64,000 nucleotides of DNA, from positions 1 through 64,000 of the forward strand of contig JBCCAA010000007.1 of the NCBI GenBank assembly GCA_039815055.1, read 5' to 3'. How positions within the stretch are numbered: the stretch's first letter is position 1; every line of letters begins with the position of its first letter. Of this stretch, positions 27,607 through 35,091 are shown one piece after another. The translations under genes and the position numbers were made by a program. The notes beneath the pieces are model-generated. The model worked only from the letters and a program-made list of their open reading frames with translations, made no database searches and was not told the origin of the DNA. Source of the DNA: UBA5336 sp039815055. Lineage in GTDB: Bacteria; Pseudomonadota; Alphaproteobacteria; Caulobacterales; Hyphomonadaceae.

Positions 27607-28599
27607 ATGAGTATCATAAGGCGTGTAGCTGCAGTAGCAGCTTTTTCCGCTCTCAGCGCTGTGTCCATCGGCACCGCTGCATTCGCACAAATCGTTACAA
27701 CGCAAGGCGACACAATTTCTGATAGCGCGGCTGTCTATGCTACGTTCCAGGCTGATGTGACGGATGTGAAAACATCCACGTTTGACTCCACTGGAGACAT
27801 CGAAACGTCATTGCGCAACCTGGGTGGCCAGAACGCCTCTCAGCTGACCGGTGGCTTCATCGCCTACTCTGCCCTGGTTGCATCCCAGGACCCGGAATTC
27901 CGGGCTTCGGTCCGCGACATTGAAGGCTTCTATGGTCGTGAATCGCTTCTGCTCGGCTTGGCCAATGATGTTCGCTATGCCCGCCAGCTTGAAGGTGGCA
28001 CCTCTGCCGTTACATCATCCTTGTCGGCCGTTGCCGCTGACTCCCGCCGCCTACGCGGTGCCGGCGCCTATGTGAAAGAACAGGCTTACACGCTTCAGGG
28101 GACTGGCTGGGCCAAGTCCAGGTTCAGCAACAAAGATAGTGTCTTGGACCATCTCAGCACAGGCACGGGCCGTCCGGTGAGCGCAGGACTTCGCGCCGCC
28201 TTTGCCGATGCCAACATCGACAATGTACTGATCCAGGCTGGCCAGTCGGGCGCGCCTTCGCTGTGGGACGGCGTGAACAGCGCAGCCAGCGCGATCCGCT
28301 TTCCAACACTGAGCATTGCGTATAGCGGCAATACCACCCGCGTGGCCGCTGGCCGCGAGCGTGTGGCCGACCAAATTGCAACACTAGCCGCCTACCGCGT
28401 TCTCGGGAGCAGTACGGTCGCAGCGGGCACGGTTCGCCAATCCATGACAGAGACCCAAACTCGCAATTGCTTCCAGACGGCCCGGCTAAACCTGCAACAA
28501 TGTGTGGCAGCGGTGCACCAGCACCACGAGGCGCCGTTCTGTATCGGCGAGCACGCACTGACGGAAATCGGCGACTGCATCGGCGATATCACACAATAA
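27607..28599 (+). CDS. Secreted protein of unknown function, Cys-rich C-terminus
   Basis: 330 aa with a clear Sec signal peptide ending at 'TAAFAQ' and a strong ribosome binding site (AGAGGGG). Not recognised as a named family. The middle is Ser/Ala/Arg-rich and mostly helical. The last 50 residues carry four cysteines ('NCFQTARLNLQQC', 'PFCIGEHALTEIGDC') that could form two disulfides in the periplasm. It stands alone between a histidine kinase and sufE and is followed by a strong hairpin. A periplasmic or envelope role is inferred from the signal peptide only. Confidence 0.6.
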   Translation: MSIIRRVAAVAAFSALSAVSIGTAAFAQIVTTQGDTISDSAAVYATFQADVTDVKTSTFDSTGDIETSLRNLGGQNASQLTGGFIAYSALVASQDPEFRASVRDIEGFYGRESLLLGLANDVRYARQLEGGTSAVTSSLSAVAADSRRLRGAGAYVKEQAYTLQGTGWAKSRFSNKDSVLDHLSTGTGRPVSAGLRAAFADANIDNVLIQAGQSGAPSLWDGVNSAASAIRFPTLSIAYSGNTTRVAAGRERVADQIATLAAYRVLGSSTVAAGTVRQSMTETQTRNCFQTARLNLQQCVAAVHQHHEAPFCIGEHALTEIGDCIGDITQ

Positions 28600-28626
28600 G
28601 CGGCAAAACGCTGCACACCATTCTGC

Positions 28627-28656
28627 GCAGGGGGCTTTCCAAGGAAGGCCCCCTGC
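28627..28656 (+). terminator. Strong hairpin after the secreted-protein gene
   Basis: Arms of 14 nt with one G-T wobble around a 2-nt loop: GCAGGGGGC... pairs with ...GCCCCCTGC. It lies 27 bp after the secreted-protein stop and 14 bp before sufE. No T-run follows on either strand, so it may be a factor-assisted terminator, an mRNA 3'-end stabiliser or a translational control element for sufE. Confidence 0.5.
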
Positions 28657-28670
28657 ACCACATTTAAGGC

Positions 28671-29090
28671 ATGAGCATCGACGACATTGCCGAAGACCTT
28701 CGCGAAGAATTTGCCTTTCTGGATGAATGGGAAGCGCGCTATGAGCACATTATAGATCTGGGCAAGGCCAATCCGACGCTGGCGCCTGAAGAACGCTCCG
28801 AGGATACACGCGTGCGCGGGTGCGCATCCCAAGTCTGGATGGTGACCCAGCTTGGACGGGATGGAAAACTCCATGTCCGCGCAGAGTCTGACGCAGTGCT
28901 TGTGTCAGGTTTGATCGCGATCCTGACGCGGCTTTATTCCGGGCAAGCCCCTACGGAAATTCAGGCGTTTGATGCAAAAGCCTTGTTCAAAGATCTCGGC
29001 GTCAGCGACACACTCACGGCGCAACGCTCCAACGGCCTGGCCTCCATGTTGACCCGCATCCGCACGGACGCAGCCGCGGCCAGCAAATGA
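28671..29090 (+). CDS. sufE: SufE-family sulfur acceptor
   Basis: 139 aa. SufE takes persulfide sulfur from the cysteine desulfurase SufS and stimulates Fe-S cluster assembly. The active-site cysteine is in 'RVRGCASQVWM' (about residue 51), within the family signature; 'GLIAILTRLYSGQAPTEI' and 'LTAQRSNGLASM' also fit. No other suf gene is in the window. It ends 10 bp before the convergent DUF6456 gene. Confidence 0.92.
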   Translation: MSIDDIAEDLREEFAFLDEWEARYEHIIDLGKANPTLAPEERSEDTRVRGCASQVWMVTQLGRDGKLHVRAESDAVLVSGLIAILTRLYSGQAPTEIQAFDAKALFKDLGVSDTLTAQRSNGLASMLTRIRTDAAAASK

Positions 29091-29100
29091 CGCTGCCCGT

Positions 29101-29733
29101 TCAGGATTCCGGCACCGGGCGGATGCCATAGACCTCAGCGAGCCCTTTCAAAGCAAGGAGAAGACGGTCAATCGCGTCAGCCTCGATCTGGTCCAGATGT
29201 CGTTCGAAGAACACCAGTGTTCGCTTGCAGATGCACAAATTGAGCAACAGCTCCCAATCACCAGGCGGCATTGCAGATCGAATGTTTCGGAGCCGCCCAG
29301 TCCAGTCGAAAGCGGGCTCGACAGTGTCGCGTTCACTCAGTCGCCTTGACCACAAGATTTCAGCCTCCGTGACATCGTTCTGAAACCGCTTGATTGCCGC
29401 TTCCATGGCGCTGCGCGGCACGTCCGTTTTATGGAGGGCCAGAAGCCTGTTTAAACAGGTCTCGGGATCGGTCGCGGCCGCGCAAGTCGATGGTTGGCTT
29501 GTGGGGGGCGCGTTGCTTTGGGTACTCCCATCCAAGCCACACCAGACCCAAACCGCGGGTCGGTTCGCCAATCGGTGAACCAAGCCCAGCGAAGACAACG
29601 CCACCATCATTCCGGGCCCCAACGCGCCGATCATGCGACTGCGCAGGTCAGTTGAACGCCAGACGTCCCACCGCTTGTTGACCTTGGAAAGGCATCCTCC
29701 CCGTTCAAGGGCGCGCACTAGCCGTTCGGTCAT
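29101..29733 (-). CDS. DUF6456 family protein
   Basis: 210 aa, ATG start. The C-terminal half (about 105-205) fits DUF6456: 'AMEAAIKRFQNDVTEAEILWSRRLS' resembles its conserved basic helix and 'LLLNLCICKRTLVFFERHL' and 'RLLLALKGLAEVYGI' its closing helices. The N-terminal half contains a small domain resembling a helix-turn-helix fragment ('LVRALERGGCLSKVNKRWDV'), so a DNA-binding role is possible. It begins 5 bp after the DnaA-domain-IV-like gene and forms an operon with it, a pairing I recall in other alphaproteobacteria. Confidence 0.65.
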   Translation of the reverse strand: MTERLVRALERGGCLSKVNKRWDVWRSTDLRSRMIGALGPGMMVALSSLGLVHRLANRPAVWVWCGLDGSTQSNAPPTSQPSTCAAATDPETCLNRLLALHKTDVPRSAMEAAIKRFQNDVTEAEILWSRRLSERDTVEPAFDWTGRLRNIRSAMPPGDWELLLNLCICKRTLVFFERHLDQIEADAIDRLLLALKGLAEVYGIRPVPES

Positions 29734-29738
29734 CTTGG

Positions 29739-30080
29739 TCAGGCCGCATTTTTGGCATGGAGTGGGATGACAGACCGCAACCCGTCTTCCAACTGCTCAA
29801 TCCACATATCAAAGTCTGGATCATCACGTCGATCTTCGACGATGTGGCACGCATGGGCCACGGTGGATCGATCGCGGTCAAAGGCCCGCGCCACCCGGGC
29901 CAGGCTCATCCCCAAAGCCACATGGCTGAGATACATCGCCACCTGGCGCGCAAAGGAAATCGCGGGCGTCCCGCGCCCCGGCACAAGGATGTCCTCACTC
30001 GCCAAGCCCAGGGCGAAACCTGTCAGGCTGGTCGCAAGCCGCGAACAGTCCTCATCATGCTGAATGTCTTTCGGTTTCAA
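29739..30080 (-). CDS. DnaA domain IV-like helix-turn-helix protein
   Basis: 113 aa from a TTG start, supported by GGGAG eight nt upstream; no ATG precedes. The core 'ARQVAMYLSHVALGMSLARVARAFDRDRSTVAHACHIVED' copies the DnaA C-terminal DNA-binding domain, including the basic loop and the signature helix (DRDRSTVAHA for GGRDHTTVLHA). The AAA+ ATPase part of DnaA is absent, so it can bind DNA but not act as an initiator alone. Could be a regulator or a competitor for DnaA boxes. Heads a two-gene operon with the DUF6456 gene. Confidence 0.78.
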   Translation of the reverse strand: MKPKDIQHDEDCSRLATSLTGFALGLASEDILVPGRGTPAISFARQVAMYLSHVALGMSLARVARAFDRDRSTVAHACHIVEDRRDDPDFDMWIEQLEDGLRSVIPLHAKNAA

Positions 30081-30170
30081 GTCTCACGCTCCCACATCAG
30101 GTGAAATTCACCCTACCCCAACGGAGAGACTGTAGGATATAATTCCTATTATTGGAAGACTTTCCTTTTG

Positions 30171-30674
30171 CTATGCCGCAAGCGTGATCTCTTCACCATG
30201 GATATCGGTGTGGATAACTTCCCACCTGCCCACTTCGCCGGCGCTGACCAGGCTGTCATGACAAAGCACTTGCGACACCAAACCGTGGCTATCGAACATG
30301 GGGATCCGCAGCCATGCATGCCTGAAACGCCGCCCCACCAGGGGCGTTGAAGAGCAGATCGGCAGACGTTGCTCAGCGACCTCTGTGACAGGCGCGCGCC
30401 AGGCTTGCGGCAGCACAGTCGCGTCCTGCTGGGTCGCCGCGGTCTTCAGGTCCAGTTGAAATAGTTGCGGCAATGCAGACCCTATGAATCGGAACCGGAA
30501 TTGACCCGCTTCATCGCACTGCATGATGGACAGGTGTGATAGGTGCCGACGCACAGCGCCCGGGTCAAAGTCGCTCTGACGCACACCGATTTCTCCGTAC
30601 GCATCCGACCAACTCGCCAGAACGGCGACCAATTCAGATTGGGCATCTGTGATGCCACTAGGCCATTGACTCAT
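30171..30674 (-). CDS. PAS_5 domain protein
   Basis: 167 aa from ATG 30674 (GGGGTGG 8 nt upstream); a GTG at 30686 is the longer option. The sequence fits the PAS_5 family of alphaproteobacteria: 'DFDPGAVRRHLSHLSIMQCDEAGQFRFRFIGSAL' is the conserved N-terminal block and 'RFRHAWLRIPMFD' the later strand. No kinase, cyclase or other output domain is attached, so it is a free-standing sensory or adaptor module with unknown ligand. Its promoter region carries a dense group of GANTC sites. Confidence 0.75.
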   Translation of the reverse strand: MSQWPSGITDAQSELVAVLASWSDAYGEIGVRQSDFDPGAVRRHLSHLSIMQCDEAGQFRFRFIGSALPQLFQLDLKTAATQQDATVLPQAWRAPVTEVAEQRLPICSSTPLVGRRFRHAWLRIPMFDSHGLVSQVLCHDSLVSAGEVGRWEVIHTDIHGEEITLAA

Positions 30675-30750
30675 GTTTTCAGCCACCCCGACTGATTCGC
30701 TTTACCAATGTGTGAATCAATTCGGAGGGGAAAATCAAGTCCCGCGAATC
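30668..30750 (-). promoter_or_regulatory. Cluster of four GANTC (CcrM) sites
   Basis: GANTC occurs at 30668-30672, 30694-30698, 30714-30718 and 30746-30750, four copies in 83 bp where about 0.3 is expected by chance. CcrM methylates GANTC in Caulobacter relatives and the GcrA-CcrM pair drives cell-cycle-dependent transcription. The group sits across the start of the PAS_5 gene, the first site overlapping its start codon. Confidence 0.5.
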
Positions 30751-30812
30751 ACAATATTCGCTGAATGCGTGAGTTTTTTGTTTCATGTTCGAAACAATAG
30801 GTAGCGGAAATA

Positions 30813-31226
30813 CTATTTTTTTGCCTGCCCAAGACCCATTTTCTTGGCAAGTCGAGAACGTTGCCGTGCATAAGCAGGTGCCACCATCGGGTAGTCGTAG
30901 GGCAGACTCCATTTCTCGCGATAGTCTTCAGGCGACATATCGTATTTCGACCGAAGGTGGCGCTTCAGGCTCTTGAATTTCTTCCCGTCCTCCAGGCAGA
31001 TCAAATATTCATCCGTGATGGACTTACGCACCGAAACAGCCGGCTTCTGCTCTTCAACCACCTCAAGTTCACTGGACAGTGAAACCAAGGAATCGTGAAC
31101 ACTGCGAATGACGCCCGGCAGTTCCAGACTTTGAACAGGATTGTTTCGAACATAGGCAGAAACAATTTCTGCCGTGAGATCGATCATGATCTTATTTTTT
31201 TCGACAGAGGGACTTTCATTAGACAT
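30813..31226 (-). CDS. mucR: MucR/Ros-family transcriptional regulator
   Basis: 137 aa. A prokaryotic zinc-finger-like H-NS-type regulator of alphaproteobacteria controlling exopolysaccharide, motility and cell-cycle genes. The N-terminal part (about 13-50) is the oligomerisation region; the DNA-binding core is 'YLICLEDGKKFKSLKRHLRSKYDMSPEDYREKW'-type (74-106). Ligand positions are C77, D80 and H90, but the fourth ligand (His in Ros) is K94. Upstream DNA (about 31240-31310) is AT-rich with TTGACC, typical of a MucR-autoregulated promoter. Confidence 0.92.
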   Translation of the reverse strand: MSNESPSVEKNKIMIDLTAEIVSAYVRNNPVQSLELPGVIRSVHDSLVSLSSELEVVEEQKPAVSVRKSITDEYLICLEDGKKFKSLKRHLRSKYDMSPEDYREKWSLPYDYPMVAPAYARQRSRLAKKMGLGQAKK

Positions 31227-31394
31227 CAGACCAAACCTTCAACCCATAATTGGGGTTTGGGTAAAATACATTGTGACGGTATGTAAACAGGTCAAAAGCA
31301 GTAGAAACACTGATTATTTCGACAAAAAGAGTGCACCAGACACGCGTGGCGCTGACTTCATCTTTTCATTTGTTCTTCAAGCTGAATTTTGTCT

Positions 31395-33158
31395 CTAATT
31401 CATACTCAGAAACGACAGCAACATGACAGCAGCCAGAAGCGCCGCAGCCCAGATTGCCATGCCGCCAGTCAACCCTCCGCGCGACAACTGCCCTTGCGGA
31501 CTGAACGCGTTCTCCAGCCGTTTGAAACCTGCTTGGCCGAGAGATCCGGCAACATGGCTCATGGCGGGGCCCGTCTTTGCCCAAACTGTGCCGGCCCATT
31601 TGGCAAAACCAAAGCCCAGCTTGCGATAAGTCCAGTCGAAGTCGAGAACGGTGCCAGGCTTTTCAGGTGGGTAGAGTCCAAATCGCTTGAGCAGCATGAA
31701 GGCCAGGATTGCCAAGACAAGCAATTGCAGCTGTGTGAGAATATGGCTCAGCGTAAAGGGTTGATAATCATTGGCCACATCTGGATACGGCATCAGATCG
31801 TATAGCCAGCCATAACCCAATCCGGCAAAGCTCGGCAGGCCAATCGCGATACAGATGAGCGCCGCAAGACCCATCGCAAGCAACATGTTGAACGGCGCTT
31901 CTTTCACACGCTTTCCGCTATCATGGCCGAAGAATGCGAAGTACGGGATCTTGATGCCGGAATGCTCAAGCACGCCGGCAGAGGCGAACAACAACATCAA
32001 CCAGACCACAATGAGCCCTTCATGAGCCACCGCGCTCATTGTCATGGACTTGGCCACAAAACCTGAAAACAGGGGGAACGCGGAGATCGACGCCGCGCCG
32101 ATCAGACAGAACACGGTGGTGAACGGCATCGACTTGTAAAGCCCGCCAAGTTCGCTGGCCTTGGCCGTACCCGTTCGATAAAGCACTGCTCCCATACTCA
32201 TGAACAATAGCGCCTTGTAGATGATGTGGGCAAAGGCGTGGGCCGCCGCGCCGTTCATGGCGAGCTGTCCGTACTTCGTTGTAAGATCAGCAACACCAAT
32301 CGCGCAGATCATGAAGCCGACCTGGTTGTTCAGGCTGTAGGCCAACACCTTACGCAGGTCGTTCTCGATCACGGCAAAGAAGACCGGGAAAATCGTCATC
32401 ACAGCGCCAATCCAGATCAGGATATCAAAGCCCGGAAACAGGCGTGCGCAGGTGAGTACGGCAAGCTTCGTGGTGAAGGCCGATAGCACCACGGCGCCCA
32501 CAACCGTCGCTTTGGGATAGCTGTCTTGCAACCAGTTATGCATGAACGGGAATGCCGCCTTGATGCCAATGGCAAGCAGGATGAACATCGCGCCGGGATC
32601 GTTGAGGCTGGTGAACGCCTCAATCGTCAGCGAATTCGTCGCTTTGTAGACGTACGCAATACCGTCCAGAAGCAAAACGCCTGACAGAATCTGGATCGCC
32701 AGATAACGCATGGAAGCGTAATACGCCGCCTTGGTTCCGGCCCTGAGGATCAGGAACACAGAACTAACCGCTGTAATTTCCCAGAAGACAAACAGCGTCA
32801 TCAGATCGCCCGCAAACGCTGCAGATACCGCCGCGCCTGCATAGGCCAGTGCCATTCCGTCCTGCAGCCTGTCATCGGAATGCAAAGCGTAGATCGCGTT
32901 CAGAAGCGCTGCGATCAGAAAGGCCAGACCGAAGATGAAGTTCAGACTGTCGACGCGATAAAGGATCAGATCGATGCCGAGCGCATTGGCGGTGGCAAGA
33001 TTCACTTCATGGTCGGCCAGGCTGAGCATGAAGATGCCGAGTACCGGCGCAGCAATCGTCAGAATCTGGCGAACCCTGCGAACCGGCATGGCAATCGTGA
33101 GGATGCCAAGTGCGACCAGGACGAAGCCGGGATTGAGTGTCGACAAAATGCCCATCAC
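31395..33158 (-). CDS. Mrp-type antiporter subunit D-like protein (third copy)
   Basis: 587 aa, about 14 or more membrane helices, NuoL/M/N-MrpD superfamily proton-translocating subunit. 'LMTLFVFWEITAVSSVFLI' carries the conserved TM5 glutamate, 'IKAAFPFMHNWLQDSYPKA' the TM7 lysine and histidine region, and 'HIIYKALLFM' the later lysine helix. The C-terminal 130 residues form an extension beyond the core with a final membrane segment. Last gene of the Mrp operon; its start overlaps the small 129-aa gene by 4 nt. Third D-type subunit in the cluster. Confidence 0.85.
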   Translation of the reverse strand: MMGILSTLNPGFVLVALGILTIAMPVRRVRQILTIAAPVLGIFMLSLADHEVNLATANALGIDLILYRVDSLNFIFGLAFLIAALLNAIYALHSDDRLQDGMALAYAGAAVSAAFAGDLMTLFVFWEITAVSSVFLILRAGTKAAYYASMRYLAIQILSGVLLLDGIAYVYKATNSLTIEAFTSLNDPGAMFILLAIGIKAAFPFMHNWLQDSYPKATVVGAVVLSAFTTKLAVLTCARLFPGFDILIWIGAVMTIFPVFFAVIENDLRKVLAYSLNNQVGFMICAIGVADLTTKYGQLAMNGAAAHAFAHIIYKALLFMSMGAVLYRTGTAKASELGGLYKSMPFTTVFCLIGAASISAFPLFSGFVAKSMTMSAVAHEGLIVVWLMLLFASAGVLEHSGIKIPYFAFFGHDSGKRVKEAPFNMLLAMGLAALICIAIGLPSFAGLGYGWLYDLMPYPDVANDYQPFTLSHILTQLQLLVLAILAFMLLKRFGLYPPEKPGTVLDFDWTYRKLGFGFAKWAGTVWAKTGPAMSHVAGSLGQAGFKRLENAFSPQGQLSRGGLTGGMAIWAAALLAAVMLLSFLSMN

Positions 33159-33544
33159 GCATCGTCCTCCGATGGGTGAACCTTGGGCGTGTCATCGCCT
33201 TCGCCATAATAGTCTTCGCTGCGCCGCAGCAGCCGGCCCAGCGGCCAACCGGAAATCACAGCCAATGCAAACGCGCCAAAGCCCCAGAACCCAAAGAACC
33301 CGGTGGCATTGGCAAACTCGATATATTCATGACGATCGACAAGAAGGTCGGCCGCGATCAGGCCGAGGGCGAGCAGGAGCACGGCTCCCAGCAGGATGCC
33401 CGGCGTTGATTTCGCCTCGACCCAGCCAAACAGCAGTTTTGCCATGGGATGCATCGCGTCGTCTTCTTCAACGGCAGCTGTCTGGCCTTCCGGCTTCACA
33501 AAACGACCGGACGTATCGCGCTCGATGGGGGGCTCCTCGCTCAC
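33155..33544 (-). CDS. Small two-helix membrane protein of the Mrp operon
   Basis: 129 aa. Hydrophilic, acidic N-terminal 45 residues, then two membrane helices ('PGILLGAVLLLALGLIAADLLV' and 'FFGFWGFGAFALAVISGWPLGRLL'), and an acidic tail. Overlaps both neighbouring antiporter genes by 4 nt, so it is made in step with them and is probably an accessory subunit. I know of no assigned function. Confidence 0.65.
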   Translation of the reverse strand: MSEEPPIERDTSGRFVKPEGQTAAVEEDDAMHPMAKLLFGWVEAKSTPGILLGAVLLLALGLIAADLLVDRHEYIEFANATGFFGFWGFGAFALAVISGWPLGRLLRRSEDYYGEGDDTPKVHPSEDDA

Positions 33545-35091
33545 GGCGCATCTCCACTGGTCAGATTGGCCGAAAGATCGGGACGATCACCAAGGGATGG
33601 CGTCAGGAAATCGCTCATGGGGCCAACAAAGAAGAACAAGACGAGGCAGAGGAAGGCCGTGAACGCCGGCGCAGCCACAGTCAGCGCCGGCGCGCCACCG
33701 ACGCGCTTGAAAGGCGCAGGCTCCGGTGTGTCGGGCGGTGGCATCAGGGCCAATAGCGAAATCGGCAACAGATAAGCTACGTTCAGCAAGGACGATACGA
33801 TTAGAACGATAGGCACATAATCGAGCCCGGCATCGGCTGCGCCCTGCATTAACTCATATTTCGGCCAGTCACCCGCGAGCGGTGGGATCCCGATAATCGA
33901 AAGAGACGCGACAAAGAAAGCGATAAACACAATCGGCATACGGCGTCCGAGGCCGCGCATATCGGAAATGTTCGTCAGCCCGGTCGCCACGTAAATCGCA
34001 CCGGCGCACATGAACAGTGTGATCTTCCCGCTCGCATGAGCGGCGATCTGGAGCGCTCCTCCCATAAATCCGGCTGCATCGGCAAGCATGGCGCCTGCAG
34101 TCACATAGGCGAGTTGGGCAATGGTTGAATAAGCCAGCCTTGCCTTGAGATTGTCCTTGGTCAGCGCAATCAATGACGCCACAATAATCGTGAAACACGC
34201 CACACCGAGAATGAATTCGCGCGAGGGGGTGGCGTTGAGCAAGTCCTCGCCGAAAATGAACACAGACACTTTGAGAACCGTAAACACACCGGCTTTCACC
34301 ACGGCGACCGCATGCAAAAGTGCCGAAACCGGCGTTGGTGCGACCATCGCGTTCGGCAGCCAGAAATGGAACGGCATAAGTGCGGCTTTGCCTATGCCGA
34401 ACGCAAACAGCATCAACAACGCACCCGCGATCGTGGGCGTCAGGCCCTCGGCATTGGCGAGCAGGCCGCCTTGCACAAAGTCCAGTGACCCGCCGGCCAG
34501 CATGTATGTCCAGACTACCGCGAACAGGAAAAAGCCGATGGATGTGCCAAGAAGCGTCATCAGGTAGATGCGAGCGCCGCGCGCCGCCGCTGCGTCGCCC
34601 TTATGGGCCACGAGTGGATAAGTCGACAGCGTCAAAATCTCGTAAAAGACAAATAGTGTGAAGAGGTTACCGGCCATCGCCACGCCGAGCGCGCCAAAAA
34701 TCGCAATGGCAAAGCACATGTAGAATCGGGTCTGATTCCGCTCTCGGTTTCCGCGCATATAACCGATGGAATAGAACGAATTCACGATCCACAAGCCGCT
34801 GGCCACAACGGCAAACAGAGCGCCAAGCGGTTCAAGCTCGAAGGCCAAAGCCAAGCCGCCACGTCCTTCTGTCAGGCTGCCGGGAGGATCAAGCACGGTC
34901 CACAGGTCCAGGCTTGGCCGATCTCCGGCCGCCACCGCCTGCACGAGCAGAATCACGATGCCAAACAATACGATAGCGCCGCCGATCGTCACCGCTTCGC
35001 GCAGATTGGGCACTTTGCCCGTCAGCGCGATACCGGCGGCAATCAGCAAAGGCAGCCCAAGGGCCGCCAGGATCAGCGTTTCATGACTCAT
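33541..35091 (-). CDS. mrpD: Mrp-type antiporter subunit D (second copy)
   Basis: 516 aa, 14-helix proton-conducting subunit. 'LFTLFVFYEILTLSTYPLVAH' holds the conserved glutamate, 'GKAALMPFHFWLPNAMVAPTPVSALLHAVAVVKAG' the classical lysine/histidine signature of MrpD/NuoM, and 'HASGKITLFMCAGAI' the later one. Overlaps the first D gene and the small membrane gene by 4 nt each. Among the three D-like genes this has the most canonical signature. Confidence 0.88.
   Translation of the reverse strand: MSHETLILAALGLPLLIAAGIALTGKVPNLREAVTIGGAIVLFGIVILLVQAVAAGDRPSLDLWTVLDPPGSLTEGRGGLALAFELEPLGALFAVVASGLWIVNSFYSIGYMRGNRERNQTRFYMCFAIAIFGALGVAMAGNLFTLFVFYEILTLSTYPLVAHKGDAAAARGARIYLMTLLGTSIGFFLFAVVWTYMLAGGSLDFVQGGLLANAEGLTPTIAGALLMLFAFGIGKAALMPFHFWLPNAMVAPTPVSALLHAVAVVKAGVFTVLKVSVFIFGEDLLNATPSREFILGVACFTIIVASLIALTKDNLKARLAYSTIAQLAYVTAGAMLADAAGFMGGALQIAAHASGKITLFMCAGAIYVATGLTNISDMRGLGRRMPIVFIAFFVASLSIIGIPPLAGDWPKYELMQGAADAGLDYVPIVLIVSSLLNVAYLLPISLLALMPPPDTPEPAPFKRVGGAPALTVAAPAFTAFLCLVLFFFVGPMSDFLTPSLGDRPDLSANLTSGDAP

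Noticed and set aside
29739..30080. A second dnaA gene
   Set aside because: No AAA+ domain; only the DNA-binding domain is encoded.
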